Assembly: GCF_014192095.1 (NCBI RefSeq)
Contig: NZ_JACHXN010000003.1
Location: forward strand, 186,001-250,000
Length of the DNA: 64,000 nucleotides
DNA from: Phyllobacterium trifolii
GTDB lineage: Bacteria; Pseudomonadota; Alphaproteobacteria; Rhizobiales; Rhizobiaceae
Direction: 5' to 3'
Shown: positions 34,045 through 43,560 of the stretch, piece after piece
How positions within the stretch are numbered: position 1 is the stretch's first letter
Layout: every line of letters begins with the position of its first letter
Made by a program: the position numbers and the translations under genes
Notes under the pieces: generated by a model
Database searches by the model: none
Told to the model about the DNA's origin: nothing
Seen by the model: only the letters and a program-made list of their open reading frames with translations

Positions 34045-35913
34045 ATGAAATTGGAAATCTTTCGGCAAAGCGTCTCGATGATGCCGCGTCGTTACAAGCA
34101 GATACTCCTTGTCATTTTTGACATGGTTACGCTGACTTTCGCTATTTGGCTCAGCTATTTGCTGAGATTCGGTGAATTTTTTATCCCGAACAGCGAGCAA
34201 GCTTTGTTGATGGTCGCTGCGCCGCTTATCGGTCTGCCGGTGTTCGTGCGTTTCGGGCTGTATCGGTCTGTCATCCGCTACCTTCCTGACAAGGCAATCT
34301 GGACCATGATCCAGGCCGTGACGATCTCCGTCATTCTATGGGTCTGCCTCGCCTTCCTGACGCTGATGACCGGTGCCGAAGGTGTGCCGCGCGCCATACC
34401 ATTTCTCTATTGGGTGCTGAGCATCGGTCTCATCTGCGGCAGCCGTTTTGCCGCAAAATGGCTGCTGTGGAGCCCCTTGCGTGAAAAGCTGCTGGCGCGG
34501 CAGTGTCTCATATTCGGGGCGGGCGATGCCGGCCGCCAATTGGCGAACGCTTTGAGGTCACAAAATGAAGTCTTCGTCGCGGGTTTTGTCGATGACGACA
34601 AGAGCCTGCATGGCATGGATATTCTTGGTATCCGTGTCTACCCGACATCGCAGCTCGAGACTCTCATCGACAATTTCGGCATCAACGAGATGATCGTGAC
34701 GACCTCGTCGCTGAGCGGCATTCAGCGCCGTCGCCTGATCGGCAGGTTGAAGTCTCTCGATGTCAAGGTTCGTATTCTCCCGGCGATTTCAGATCTGACC
34801 GCAGGAAAATACCTGATCAGCCATCTGCGCGACATCGATATCGATGACCTGCTAGGCCGCTCGCCAGTGCCGGCCGACCCTATCCTGCTCGACAAGACCG
34901 TGGAAGATCGCGCCATTCTCGTGACTGGCGCTGGCGGATCTATCGGGTCGGAGCTTTGCCGCACCATCGTCAAGCTGGCACCGGCGAAGCTGGTCATTTT
35001 CGATGTCAATGAGCACAGCATCTATCAGCTCCATCGCGAGCTCGCCGCGGTCAGCGATTGTCTGATCGTTCCGGTGCTCGGTTCGATCGCCGATGCGCCG
35101 TTGATCAGAAGCGTCCTTGCAACGCATAAGATCGAGAATGTCTATCATTGTGCCGCCTATAAACATGTGCCGTTGGTGGAGGAAAATGTTGTCGAGGGCG
35201 CACGAAACAATGTGATCGGTACGGAGGTGCTGGCGGCATTGTCGCGCGAGGCAGGGGTCAGAAATTTTGTCCTCATTTCGTCCGATAAAGCAGTGCGGCC
35301 ATCGAATGTCATGGGCGCGACCAAGCGATGGGCCGAGCTTATCGTACGCTATTATGGCGATGAGGCGAGCAGGCAGGGCAGCGGACAGATATTCGCGTCG
35401 GTTCGCTTCGGCAATGTGATCGGTTCGAGCGGTTCGGTCGTACCGTTGTTTCGCGAGCAAATTGCCCATGGCGGTCCGTTGACGGTTACCCATGACGATA
35501 TGACCCGCTATTTCATGTCGGTACGCGAAGCTGCGGAACTGATCATCCAGGCCGGCGCGCTTTCCGGGGGTGGGGATATTCTGCTGCTCGAAATGGGCGA
35601 AGCCGTGCGTATCCGTGATCTTGCAGAAAACATGATTCTTCTTGCCGGCCTTTCGATCAAGGACAGCCTCCATCCGGAGGGTGATATCGAAATCGTCACC
35701 GTCGGTATACGCGATGGCGAGAAGTTGCATGAAGAGCTGTTCTACGATCCGACCGGCGTGTCGCCGACGAACCACTCTAAAATTCTGCGCGCCAAGCGCG
35801 GCGCCAATTCGGTGAACCATTTGCCCGAAGCGATTACAGAGTTGCGGCAGCTGATCGAAAAGCAGGACGCCGATGCTGTGCGCAAGCTGCTCTTCGAGTA
35901 TGCCAAATCCTAG
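34045..35913 (+). CDS. Membrane nucleotide-sugar dehydratase/epimerase (CapD/WbpM family)
   Basis: A 622-residue protein with four N-terminal transmembrane helices and a CoA-binding-like region (LIFGAGDAGRQLANAL). A C-terminal SDR domain follows, with NAD motif VTGAGGSIGSELCR, HCAAYKHVPLVEENVVEG and SSDKAVRPSNVMGATKRWAE. Such proteins are UDP-GlcNAc 4,6-dehydratases or related enzymes of surface-polysaccharide synthesis. In this family the usual catalytic Tyr is often replaced by Met. The M-x3-K arrangement VMGATK is seen here, as in WbpM. It is convergent with, and overlaps by 4 nt, the glycosyltransferase gene on the other strand. Confidence 0.9.
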   Translation: MKLEIFRQSVSMMPRRYKQILLVIFDMVTLTFAIWLSYLLRFGEFFIPNSEQALLMVAAPLIGLPVFVRFGLYRSVIRYLPDKAIWTMIQAVTISVILWVCLAFLTLMTGAEGVPRAIPFLYWVLSIGLICGSRFAAKWLLWSPLREKLLARQCLIFGAGDAGRQLANALRSQNEVFVAGFVDDDKSLHGMDILGIRVYPTSQLETLIDNFGINEMIVTTSSLSGIQRRRLIGRLKSLDVKVRILPAISDLTAGKYLISHLRDIDIDDLLGRSPVPADPILLDKTVEDRAILVTGAGGSIGSELCRTIVKLAPAKLVIFDVNEHSIYQLHRELAAVSDCLIVPVLGSIADAPLIRSVLATHKIENVYHCAAYKHVPLVEENVVEGARNNVIGTEVLAALSREAGVRNFVLISSDKAVRPSNVMGATKRWAELIVRYYGDEASRQGSGQIFASVRFGNVIGSSGSVVPLFREQIAHGGPLTVTHDDMTRYFMSVREAAELIIQAGALSGGGDILLLEMGEAVRIRDLAENMILLAGLSIKDSLHPEGDIEIVTVGIRDGEKLHEELFYDPTGVSPTNHSKILRAKRGANSVNHLPEAITELRQLIEKQDADAVRKLLFEYAKS

Positions 35914-36905
35914 CGCAATTTGGCTCGAAACCGGAGCAAAACAAAACCGACGCCAATCAGCGCCGCGAGAATACCTGCGGCACGAAATAGACCGTGTTGT
36001 GCCGCTGCAATGGCGCAGGCTCCAAGTATGACATTGAGCACGCCGACGCTGATGACAATGCCCCAGATCGACCAGCCGGATCGCTTTGCTATCTGATAGG
36101 CGTGCTTGGAATGCGCCGCGAAAATATTGTCGCCTGCTGCCAGACGCATGAACAGTGTCGATGTTGCATCGGCGATGAAAAACAATGGCAGGATCAGCCC
36201 GGCCCAGATCGACAGATCATGGCCAAGCCGAAAGAAGGCAAGCCCGCTGAGCAAGCCGATGGGCAAGCTGCCGGCATCACCGAGAAACATGCTCGCCTTC
36301 GGCCGGTTGAAGACGGCAAAGCCCAATAGCGCTCCTGCAATCGAAGCGGCAAGGCTGCCGGTCCCGAGCGCGGCAAGTCCGAAGATAGCGAAGCTGGCAA
36401 GCAGGGCGAGGGGGATGCCGAGGCCTGAGACGACCATCAGGTCGAGCCCGTCCATGAAATTGGTCAGGTTGATGAAATAGACGAGGGCGAGAACGAGAAG
36501 GCCTCGCTCCACAAGGAAAGGCAGGAGATCCGGCAGCAGGCGGAAGTCTGCCCCGAGCCCATAGACTGCAATCGCTGAGGCTGCGAGTTGCGATGCAAGC
36601 CGGATTGTTTCGGGCAGATGATGGCGGTCATCGAGGAAACCGATTATCCAGAGCACGGCGGCTGCAATGGTTGTTGCGCCGAGAAACTGCGGGTCAGGGT
36701 CGGACGCAGGGCCGAATATCCACAGCGAAACGATGATGACTGGAACGATGGCGAGGCCGCCCAATTGCCGCGCCGCCTGCGTATGATTGGAGCGCTCTGT
36801 CACCGCCGCACCGAGGAAATCCGCAGGAAGCGCCCGCATGATGATCGTCAGCAAGGCGGCACTTGCAACGGCGGCGGCAAGAAAAGGAGCTATGATGGCG
36901 GCCAA
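35910..36905 (-). CDS. Glycosyltransferase family 4 (WecA/MraY-type) polyprenyl-phosphate sugar-1-phosphate transferase
   Basis: A 331-residue integral membrane protein with about ten helices that would start lipid-linked polysaccharide assembly by transferring sugar-1-phosphate to undecaprenyl phosphate. Family motifs are RQLGGLAIVPV near the N-terminus, IIGFLDDRHHLPETIRLASQ with the Asp pair, the diagnostic NLTNFMDGLDLMV, and the later MFLGDAGSLPIGLL. The C-terminal cytoplasmic loop has AHSKHAYQIAKRSGWS, the usual HxxH-like sugar-specificity region. Together with the convergent dehydratase it suggests synthesis of a modified-HexNAc polymer. Confidence 0.9.
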   Translation of the reverse strand: MAAIIAPFLAAAVASAALLTIIMRALPADFLGAAVTERSNHTQAARQLGGLAIVPVIIVSLWIFGPASDPDPQFLGATTIAAAVLWIIGFLDDRHHLPETIRLASQLAASAIAVYGLGADFRLLPDLLPFLVERGLLVLALVYFINLTNFMDGLDLMVVSGLGIPLALLASFAIFGLAALGTGSLAASIAGALLGFAVFNRPKASMFLGDAGSLPIGLLSGLAFFRLGHDLSIWAGLILPLFFIADATSTLFMRLAAGDNIFAAHSKHAYQIAKRSGWSIWGIVISVGVLNVILGACAIAAAQHGLFRAAGILAALIGVGFVLLRFRAKLR

Positions 36906-36952
36906 TGCTGATTCCCGTATTTATGCGACCTCGGAGCGGTCACTTAGCACTC

Positions 36953-36980
36953 TTGGAAATTCCTTGAGAAGTGCTATATT
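36953..36980 (+). promoter_or_regulatory. Convergent promoter-like sequence facing the micropeptide gene, copy 2
   Basis: TTGGAA - 16 nt - TATATT, 12 nt before the hairpin at 36992-37015. It is equivalent to the sites at 33926 (minus) and 46874 (plus) in the other copies. Confidence 0.5.
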
Positions 36981-36991
36981 CCTCTTGGATA

Positions 36992-37219
36992 GGAGGCAGG
37001 CCGAAACCCACCTCCCATTCCTAGGTTAGTGAAAATGAGAATCGGATTGTCAGTGACCAGCTGATCCGATTCTTTTTCACTTCCAGGGTGATGCTCAGCG
37101 GTAGAAACCACATTCGCTTCACTCCAAGTTTGACAGCATATTGGCCGTATGCCTCAGCCAGGGAGGCCCATCCCCCTGATTGCACCGGCTGGCACGGTGC
37201 TGCTGCTTCGCCGTCAAAA
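36992..37219 (-). ncRNA. Structured RNA element with embedded micropeptide, copy 2
   Basis: In peptide orientation it has stems GCACCG/CGGTGC, CAGGG/CCCTG (loop with GATGGGCC), GCATA/TATGC, AGAATCGGAT/ATCCGATTCT and 3' GGAGG..CCTCC with a UUCG-type loop. All differ in sequence from copies 1 and 3 but keep the pairing. The upstream 21-nt dyad box of copies 1 and 3 is absent. The region where it should lie is next to a 272-bp palindrome beginning at 37272. The copy may therefore have lost its upstream control region. Confidence 0.65.
37021..37113 (-). CDS. Conserved micropeptide MWFLPLSITL..., 30 residues
   Basis: ATG preceded by GGAGTGA at 5 nt. The peptide starts MWFLPLSITLEVKKNRISWS and ends IRFSFSLT before TAG. 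It shares the start, the Trp at position 19, and the pattern of basic residues with the peptides at 33794 and 46950. The codon for residue 1-2 (ATGTGG) and the start-codon hairpin GTGGT..ACCAC are the same. A longer open frame upstream exists but has no matching conservation. Confidence 0.48.
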   Translation of the reverse strand: MWFLPLSITLEVKKNRISWSLTIRFSFSLT

Positions 37220-37271
37220 CACAATATTGCTCCAGCCTAGCGATATGCATTTCTGAACAGAACCCCGACTT

Positions 37272-37543
37272 AGAGCGGTTTGTAATCATATTGAATCATC
37301 CTGCCGGAGGGAATTTGGTTCAAGGTCGAGGGATTTGGCGAGGCCGATGCCTTTCCATCGGACGACGCCGAAGCCCGACGGATTTGGGCCAAATTCACCC
37401 GGCCCTTCGGGTTTCCGGCTGGCGGCCAACCACTTTGTCAGGCGGCGTCGGACGATGGAAAGACATCGACCTCGCCACCTTCCGCGTGGATTGTCTCGCC
37501 ACCCGGGAAACAGGATTGATCCAATATGGTCACAAACCGCTCT
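37272..37543. repeat. 272-bp long imperfect palindrome
   Basis: Ends are AGAGCGGTTTGTAATCATAT and the inverse of AGAGCGGTTTGTGACCATAT, about 36 bp matching. A second inner block pairs as well (GGCGAGGCCGATGCCTTTCC with GGCGAGGTCGATGTCTTTCC inverted). The element could extrude as a cruciform or fold as one long RNA hairpin. It probably belongs to the palindromic intergenic repeats common in rhizobia. No transposase is present. Confidence 0.85.
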
Positions 37544-37698
37544 AGGTCCAATGCCCCGTCCTGGCCTTGGTCATGGAAAAACGCGGAAACAATTGCGGAG
37601 AACGTACAAACTCTCCGATCATTCACATTGCACAAGCTGGAACCAGAGGTTATAAGGCCGCGCTGTCACGCCGAATATTCTGATTGGCGCTGGCATTT

Positions 37699-37773
37699 TG
37701 GGGCGTAGCCAAGTGGTAAGGCAGCGGTTTTTGGTACCGCCATTCGGAGGTTCGAACCCTCCCGCCCCAGCCA
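37699..37773 (+). tRNA. tRNA-Gln (anticodon UUG)
   Basis: Cloverleaf of 75 nt including encoded CCA. The acceptor stem is TGGGGCG/CGCCCCA, the D-arm contains AGCCAAGTGGTAAGGC, and the anticodon arm is GCGGT-TTTTGGT-ACCGC with anticodon TTG. The T-arm is GGAGGTTCGAACCCTCC. The discriminator base is G, as usual for tRNA-Gln. No mobile-element integrase is seen next to it. Confidence 0.97.
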
Positions 37774-37860
37774 GTCATTTCATGACAAGATCTGTTTCTT
37801 TCCGGCTAATCATTGCTATAGATCATTGGCAAAAGACTATTGACCAAAGAGGAAACAGAT

Positions 37861-38790
37861 ATGGCACGTCGCATCGCGGTCGTTGGTAGCAACATGACCG
37901 ATCTCGTCACATCGATCATTCGCATGCCTGCGCCGGGAGAAACTTTGGAAGCACCGGCATTTTCGATGGGATTTGGCGGCAAGGGCGCTAATCAGGCGGT
38001 CGCTGCTGCAAGGCTTGGCGCCGACGTGATGATGGTAACCAAAGTCGGCGACGACGTTTTCGGTCAAAGCACCATCGACAACCTCAAGAGCAACGGCATC
38101 GATGTCTCGCATGTGGGGACCATCACGGGCAAATCGAGCGGCGTTGCGCCGATTTTTGTCGACGAAAGCGGCGAAAACTCGATTTTTATCATCAAGGGCG
38201 CGAACAATGATCTGAAGCCCGCCGATATCGATGCTGCTGCAGAAGATTTGAAGCGCTGCGACCTTATCCTCATGCAATTAGAAGTGCCGCTCGAAACGGT
38301 CTATTACACGATCGCCTTCGCTGATCGGCATGGCATCGAAACCATCCTCAATCCCGCACCCGCTGCGCCTGATCTCGATCCGAAACAGGTCACCAAGGCA
38401 ACCTTCGTCGTTCCCAACGAAACCGAACTGGCGCTGCTGACGGGCATGCCCACCGGGACAGATGCCGAGATTGAAACCGCCGCGCGTTCCTTGATTGACA
38501 AGGGTATCCGCACGGTCATCGTCACCCTCGGTTCCCGCGGAGCTCGGCTGATCACTGCGGACACCTCGACATTGATCGAGCCTTTCAAAGTCAAGCCGAA
38601 AGACACGACAGGCGCCGGTGATGCATTCATCGGCAGCTTCGCTCGCTATTACGTAGAGGGCCGGGAGCTCGAAGCCTCGCTCAGGAAAGCGGCGCTCTAT
38701 GCCGCTGACTCGATTACCCGCGAAGGCACACAGAAGTCCTATGCGACGGCCGAAGAATTCAATCAGTTTCTGCAAAATCGCGCGAAATAA
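37861..38790 (+). CDS. rbsK: Ribokinase
   Basis: A 309-residue PfkB-family sugar kinase, phosphorylating D-ribose to ribose 5-phosphate. GGKGANQAVAAARLG is at residues 39-53, and the anion hole/catalytic motif GAGDAFIGSF follows DTT, with base D254. ATG 37861 has GAGGAA 8 nt upstream; the ATG at 37840 would add a short, unsupported tail. It lies 21 nt before the RbsD/FucU-type mutarotase gene, forming a small sugar-use unit. The sugar could also be another pentose or deoxyribose. Confidence 0.93.
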   Translation: MARRIAVVGSNMTDLVTSIIRMPAPGETLEAPAFSMGFGGKGANQAVAAARLGADVMMVTKVGDDVFGQSTIDNLKSNGIDVSHVGTITGKSSGVAPIFVDESGENSIFIIKGANNDLKPADIDAAAEDLKRCDLILMQLEVPLETVYYTIAFADRHGIETILNPAPAAPDLDPKQVTKATFVVPNETELALLTGMPTGTDAEIETAARSLIDKGIRTVIVTLGSRGARLITADTSTLIEPFKVKPKDTTGAGDAFIGSFARYYVEGRELEASLRKAALYAADSITREGTQKSYATAEEFNQFLQNRAK

Positions 38791-38811
38791 TCAGACATAT
38801 CGGGAGGAAAC

Positions 38812-39270
38812 ATGCTCAAGAATCTGGATCCATTACTGAATGCGGATGTACTCTACGCTCTGAGAGCTATGGGCCACGGCGACCGTCTGGTCATATGCGA
38901 TACCAATTTTCCGGGGGATTCCATTGCGCGCCAGACACGGCTCGGCCGGCTGTTGCGCATTGACGCTGTGACCGCGCCGCGAGCCGCGCGTGCCATTCTC
39001 TCGGTCATGCCGCTCGACACGTTCATCGATGACGCCGCCGCGCGCATGGAAATCGTCGGCAGCCCCGACGAGATGCCTGATGTGCAGGTAGAAATGCAGG
39101 TGGAGATCGACGCCGCCGAAGGTAAGCATTGGCCAATGGTCTCGATCGACCGGATGGATTTCTATGAACATGCCAAGAATGCCTATTGCGTCATCGCCAC
39201 CGGCGAGCGGCGGTTTTATGGGTGTTTTATATTGACGAAGGGCGTGATCCCACCGGAAGACCTTCGATAA
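38812..39270 (+). CDS. RbsD/FucU family sugar mutarotase
   Basis: A 152-residue protein of the RbsD/FucU mutarotase family, which interconverts anomers or pyran forms of ribose or fucose before the kinase. It has a GGGAGGAAAC ribosome site. Signature parts are LLNADVLYALRAMGHGDRLV with the catalytic His, then NFPGDSIARQ and the C-terminal RFYGCFILTKGVI. FucU-type features (NFP motif, length near 150) are stronger than RbsD ones, so fucose-like or ribose-like sugars are both possible. It is co-transcribed with rbsK. Confidence 0.87.
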   Translation: MLKNLDPLLNADVLYALRAMGHGDRLVICDTNFPGDSIARQTRLGRLLRIDAVTAPRAARAILSVMPLDTFIDDAAARMEIVGSPDEMPDVQVEMQVEIDAAEGKHWPMVSIDRMDFYEHAKNAYCVIATGERRFYGCFILTKGVIPPEDLR

Positions 39271-39372
39271 TCCACCCTGACGGGCATATGATGGTTTCCT
39301 GTGCTTCCGGTGTGCCGCTGCCAGTAGATGGAACCCGTCGGATTAAACGGTCCGCTCTCCTTTGCCGTGGGT

Positions 39373-39391
39373 CCTCGGGTCAAGCCCGAGG
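39373..39391. repeat. Short REP-like palindrome
   Basis: CCTCGGGTCAAGCCCGAGG is an 8-bp inverted repeat around a 3-nt centre, embedded in GTGGGT..ATGAC. Palindromes of this sequence type are common between genes in alphaproteobacteria. The 467-nt gap 39271-39737 that contains it otherwise shows no gene I can support, and must hold the cysD promoter. Confidence 0.7.
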
Positions 39392-39737
39392 ATGACGGAG
39401 AGAGAGAGGCGCTTAACAATGACGCAGAAATGGGCGCTCAAGGACGTCGGCGAGAGAACTGTGCTCAAGGTGGCACGACCCCGGATCAATTTTCCACGGA
39501 TTGGACGTTTTAAAAAAGCTGGACTCCGGCGTTACGCTGCGATGGAATCGCTTTCTGATAAAATGTCGTTCACGGCAATAAATTGGCGCGGATTTCGTGT
39601 CCCTTGTGAAACCATCCTTTCCTTAAATATCGCCCTTCCACTATGTTGCCGCGAGCAATGGCGATATTGATACGCCGCGTGATTCAGTTGATATTCGTTG
39701 CGCCTGATGCTGGCAGCGAGAGTGGATAGTAATTTTC

Positions 39738-40643
39738 ATGACCAAGAACCTGACGCATCTCCAGCGTCTTGAAGCCGAAGCAATCCATATTTTTCGTGAG
39801 GTCGCGGCGACGTTCTCCAATCCCGTGATGCTTTATTCGATCGGCAAGGATTCGTCCGTCATGCTGCATCTGGCGATGAAGGCCTTCTATCCGGCCAAGC
39901 CGCCATTTCCATTCCTCCACGTCGATAGCACGTGGAAATTCAAGGAGATGATCGCATTTCGTGATTCAGAAGCTCAGCGACTTGGCTTCGATCTTCTCGT
40001 TCACAGTAATCAGGAGGGCATCGAGCAAGGCATCGGTCCCTTCACGCATGGCTCCAACACGCATACGCACATCATGAAAACCGTGGCACTGCGGCAGGCG
40101 CTCGACAAATACGGGTTCGATGCGGCCTTTGGTGGCGCGCGCCGTGACGAGGAAAAGTCTCGTGCCAAGGAACGGATTTTCTCGTTCCGCAGTGCGCAGC
40201 ATTCCTGGGACCCGAAGAACCAGCGGCCGGAAATGTGGAAGATCTATAATACCCGCGTCGCCAAGGGTGAATCCATCCGCGTGTTTCCGATCTCCAACTG
40301 GACCGAGCTCGATATCTGGCAATATATCATGCAGGAGGAAATTCCGATCGTTCCTTTGTACTTTGCGGCAAGGCGTCCGGTTGTCGAGCGTGACGGCATG
40401 CTGATCATGCGCGATGACGAACGGATGCAACTGCTTCCCGGCGAAGTGCTGCAGCAGAAAATGGTGCGGTTCCGCACGCTGGGCTGCTATCCTCTGACAG
40501 GGGCTGTTGAGTCCGGCGCGGCAACCCTGCCGGAAATCGTCAGCGAAATGCTCGTCTCGCGTACCTCCGAGCGGCAGGGGCGTATGATCGACAAGGACGA
40601 GGCGGGCTCCATGGAGAAGAAGAAGCGCGAGGGCTATTTCTGA
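39738..40643 (+). CDS. cysD: Sulfate adenylyltransferase subunit CysD
   Basis: A 301-residue PP-loop ATP pyrophosphatase-type subunit making APS from ATP and sulfate with CysN. The N-terminus is [20 protein letters not shown]. The PP-loop is [15 protein letters not shown], followed by [15 protein letters not shown] and [20 protein letters not shown]. The gene's TGA overlaps the cysNC start (TGATG). Together with cysQ downstream it forms the sulfate activation unit. In rhizobia this enzyme also supplies PAPS for sulfated surface molecules, which I cannot judge here. Confidence 0.96.
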   Translation: MTKNLTHLQRLEAEAIHIFREVAATFSNPVMLYSIGKDSSVMLHLAMKAFYPAKPPFPFLHVDSTWKFKEMIAFRDSEAQRLGFDLLVHSNQEGIEQGIGPFTHGSNTHTHIMKTVALRQALDKYGFDAAFGGARRDEEKSRAKERIFSFRSAQHSWDPKNQRPEMWKIYNTRVAKGESIRVFPISNWTELDIWQYIMQEEIPIVPLYFAARRPVVERDGMLIMRDDERMQLLPGEVLQQKMVRFRTLGCYPLTGAVESGAATLPEIVSEMLVSRTSERQGRMIDKDEAGSMEKKKREGYF

Positions 40644-42592
40644 TGTCTAAGCTAGGACAGATCAAGATTTTGCCTGCAGCTTCAGCCGCCGAAGAAATCA
40701 ACGCCTATATGGCCGAACAGGAGAAGAAATCGCTGCTGCGGTTTCTTACTTGCGGCTCGGTCGATGACGGCAAATCCACGCTCATCGGACGTCTGCTTTA
40801 CGATACCAAGCTGATCTTCGAGGATCAGCTGGCAGCACTGACCAAGGATAGTCGCAAGCACGGTACCAACGGCGAAGATATCGATTTCGCCCTGTTGGTC
40901 GACGGGTTGGAAGCTGAACGCGAGCAGGGCATCACCATCGATGTCGCCTATCGCTTTTTCTCGACGCCGAAGCGCAAGTTCATCGTTGCCGACACGCCTG
41001 GCCATGAACAGTACACGCGCAACATGGCAACCGGCGCTTCGACTGCGGACCTTGCAATCGTGCTGGTCGATGCGCGGCAGGGCATCCTGCGCCAGACGCG
41101 GCGCCACAGTTTCATTGCGTCGCTGCTTGGCATTCGCAACATCATTCTTGCCGTCAACAAGATCGATCTCGTGGACTATTCGCAGGATGTTTTTGACAAG
41201 ATTGTTGCGGATTATCAGGAGTTTGCGAGCAAACTCGGATTCAAGACAATACAGGCCATCCCTCTTTCGGCGCGCTTTGGCGACAATGTCATCGGGCCAT
41301 CGGCCAACCTGCCCTGGTACAAGGGACCGGCGCTGCTGCAGCATCTGGAGAACGTGCCGTTGGAAAGCGCGGATGACGCACGTCCGTTCCGCTTTCCGGT
41401 TCAGTACGTCAACCGGCCCAACCTCGACTTCCGCGGTTTTTCCGGCACCATTGCCTCGGGCAGCGTTGCGCCGGGCGACGAAGTCGTCGTCGCCAAATCC
41501 GGCAAGTCTTCACGGGTCAAGCGTATCGTCACTTGGGACGGTGATCTGGACTCTGCCAGCGAAGGTGAAGCGGTCACGATCGTTCTCGATGACGAGATCG
41601 AGGTTTCGCGCGGCAATATGCTGGTCGCACCCGAAGCTCGGCCTGACGTTGCGGACCAGTTTGCCGCCAACGTCGTGTGGTTCGCGGAGCATGCGCTGAT
41701 CCCGGGGCGATCCTATATCCTGCGGACGGAAACCGATCAGGTCACTGCGACGATTACCGATCTCAAATATCGAATCGATATCAATAGTTTCGCGCAGGAA
41801 GCGGCCAAATCGCTTGACCTGAATGAAGTTGGCGTCGTCAATATCTCGACGCAGGTGCCAATCGCCTTCGACGCCTACAAGTCGAACCGCTCGACAGGGT
41901 CGTTCATCCTGATTGACCGCCTGACCAATGCGACGGTCGGCGCTGGCATGATCGACTTTGCGCTACGCCGTGCTTCCAACGTGCATTGGCAGGCGCTCGA
42001 TGTCGACAAGGCATCGCGCGCCGCGCAAAAGGATCAGAAACCCGCAGTCGTGTGGTTCACCGGCCTATCGGGTTCCGGCAAATCGACGATCGCCAATCTG
42101 GTCGAGAAGCGCCTGTCGTCACTCGGCAAGCACACCTATATTCTCGACGGTGATAATGTCCGTCATGGCCTCAATCGCGATCTCGGCTTTACCGAAGAAG
42201 ACCGTGTTGAGAACATCCGCCGTGTCGGCGAGGTGGCCAAGCTGATGGCGGACGCCGGATTGATCGTCCTTGTATCGTTCATTTCGCCGTTCGCTTCCGA
42301 GCGCCGCATGGTGCGCGAACTGCTGGATGATGGTGAATTCCTCGAGGTTTTTGTCGATACGCCGTTTGAGGAGTGCGCGAAACGTGACCCCAAGGGATTG
42401 TATGCCAAAGCACTGCGCGGCGAGATCAAGAACTTCACCGGCGTAGACTCGCCCTATGAAGCGCCGGAGAATCCGGAACTGCATTTGAAGACAGTTGGCC
42501 GGACAACGGAAGATCTGGCCTCAGAGGTTGAAAAGCTCCTTGTAGAGCACGGCATTATCTTTAACTACGATCAAAGTTCCTGGTCGATCTAA
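40643..42592 (+). CDS. cysN: Bifunctional sulfate adenylyltransferase GTPase / APS kinase (CysN-CysC)
   Basis: A 649-residue fusion. The N-terminal EF-Tu-like GTPase has G1 GSVDDGKST (38-46), G2/G3 [13 protein letters not shown] and [12 protein letters not shown], and G4 NKID, followed by two beta barrels. The C-terminal APS kinase has P-loop GLSGSGKST (474-482), [15 protein letters not shown] and [20 protein letters not shown]. It drives APS synthesis with GTP hydrolysis and then phosphorylates APS to PAPS. It starts inside the last codon of cysD, so translation is coupled. The fused NodQ-like form is common in rhizobia. Confidence 0.96.
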   Translation: MSKLGQIKILPAASAAEEINAYMAEQEKKSLLRFLTCGSVDDGKSTLIGRLLYDTKLIFEDQLAALTKDSRKHGTNGEDIDFALLVDGLEAEREQGITIDVAYRFFSTPKRKFIVADTPGHEQYTRNMATGASTADLAIVLVDARQGILRQTRRHSFIASLLGIRNIILAVNKIDLVDYSQDVFDKIVADYQEFASKLGFKTIQAIPLSARFGDNVIGPSANLPWYKGPALLQHLENVPLESADDARPFRFPVQYVNRPNLDFRGFSGTIASGSVAPGDEVVVAKSGKSSRVKRIVTWDGDLDSASEGEAVTIVLDDEIEVSRGNMLVAPEARPDVADQFAANVVWFAEHALIPGRSYILRTETDQVTATITDLKYRIDINSFAQEAAKSLDLNEVGVVNISTQVPIAFDAYKSNRSTGSFILIDRLTNATVGAGMIDFALRRASNVHWQALDVDKASRAAQKDQKPAVVWFTGLSGSGKSTIANLVEKRLSSLGKHTYILDGDNVRHGLNRDLGFTEEDRVENIRRVGEVAKLMADAGLIVLVSFISPFASERRMVRELLDDGEFLEVFVDTPFEECAKRDPKGLYAKALRGEIKNFTGVDSPYEAPENPELHLKTVGRTTEDLASEVEKLLVEHGIIFNYDQSSWSI

Positions 42593-42631
42593 GCCATGTT
42601 GATATTCACGCCATGCCGGCCTGCAAACGGC

Positions 42632-42695
42632 GTTTTTCTGTGCTCCGGTGCTCATGGACTTCAAGTCCACTGCGCTCCGGTGCTCGAACACCACC
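42632..42695. repeat. Intergenic hairpin repeat, copy 2
   Basis: GTGCTCATGGACTTCAAGTC followed by CACTGCGCTCCGGTGCTCG. The centre GGACTTcAAGTCC is a perfect 6-bp dyad. It matches the block at 25984 over about 65 nt. It lies between cysNC and cysQ. Confidence 0.65.
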
Positions 42696-42759
42696 GTTTT
42701 CGGTGCGGCATGATCGCGAATCTCGCCGCGGCCGTGGTCAGGAGCCCAGAGGGGAAGGC

Positions 42760-43560
42760 ATGAACGCCGTAAACTATCCTGCTCTGCTTCAGACCTTCGA
42801 AACCACGGCGATTGCTGCCGGACGCGAAATTCTGCGCATTTACATAGAAGGCTGCGATGTTTCGTTGAAAGACGACAAGTCGCCGGTCACCGCTGCTGAC
42901 CGCGCGGCGGAAGCCATCATCCTGGAGGCGCTGCGCCAGGCAACGCCCGATATTCCGATTGTGGCGGAGGAAGAGATTTCCGGTGGGCACGTGCCCGGTG
43001 ATCTCGGCGACCGTTTTTATCTGGTCGATCCGCTCGATGGCACACGCGAGTTCGTCAATCGCAATGGTGATTTCACTGTCAACATCGCCCTGATCGAAGA
43101 CGGCGCTCCGGTGCTGGGCATCGTCTATGCTCCGGTACGCGGGTGGCTGTTTACCGGCGGCCCGAACGGCGCTCAGGAAGTGACCGTCGATTCCACGGGG
43201 AGCGTGACCACGCGCAACAGCATTTCGTGCCGGACTGCGCCGGAGGAAATGATTGCCGTCGCCAGCCGCTCGCATCGTACGCCGGAAACCGACGAATACC
43301 TGAAAGGTTTCGCCATCGCCGATTGCGTCTCGGTTGGCTCTTCGATCAAATTCGGCCTGTTGGCGCGCGGCGAAGCCGACATCTATCCGCGGCTCAGCCG
43401 GACGATGGAATGGGACACGGCGGCAGGTGATGCGGTTCTACGCGCGGCGGGCGGCATCACGCTGACCCTTGACGGCAAGCCGCTGACCTATGGCCGCCGC
43501 AATCAGGCCAATGATGCGGACTTCGCCAATCCGAGCTTTGTCGCACGCGGCAGGTTCTAG
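42760..43560 (+). CDS. cysQ: 3'(2'),5'-bisphosphate nucleotidase CysQ
   Basis: A 266-residue inositol-monophosphatase-like enzyme removing the 3' phosphate of PAP, the by-product of PAPS use. ATG 42760 with GAGGGGAAGG just upstream is chosen; the open frame before it is repeat DNA. Metal-binding motifs are KSPVTAADRAAE, the EE of VAEEEISGG, VDPLDGTREFVN and MEWDTAAGDAVL. It is linked to cysD/cysNC by direction and pathway. Its last codons overlap the end of the convergent permease gene by 4 nt. Confidence 0.94.
   Translation: MNAVNYPALLQTFETTAIAAGREILRIYIEGCDVSLKDDKSPVTAADRAAEAIILEALRQATPDIPIVAEEEISGGHVPGDLGDRFYLVDPLDGTREFVNRNGDFTVNIALIEDGAPVLGIVYAPVRGWLFTGGPNGAQEVTVDSTGSVTTRNSISCRTAPEEMIAVASRSHRTPETDEYLKGFAIADCVSVGSSIKFGLLARGEADIYPRLSRTMEWDTAAGDAVLRAAGGITLTLDGKPLTYGRRNQANDADFANPSFVARGRF

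Noticed and set aside
39290-39330. Third copy of the 65-nt hairpin repeat
   Set aside because: Only a short match (CTGTGCTTCCGGTG) without the dyad; too little to call.
39419-39670. Possible small gene (frame starting MTQKWALKDVGE) before cysD
   Set aside because: No ribosome site, the C-terminal composition looks random, and no family is recognised; left as intergenic DNA.
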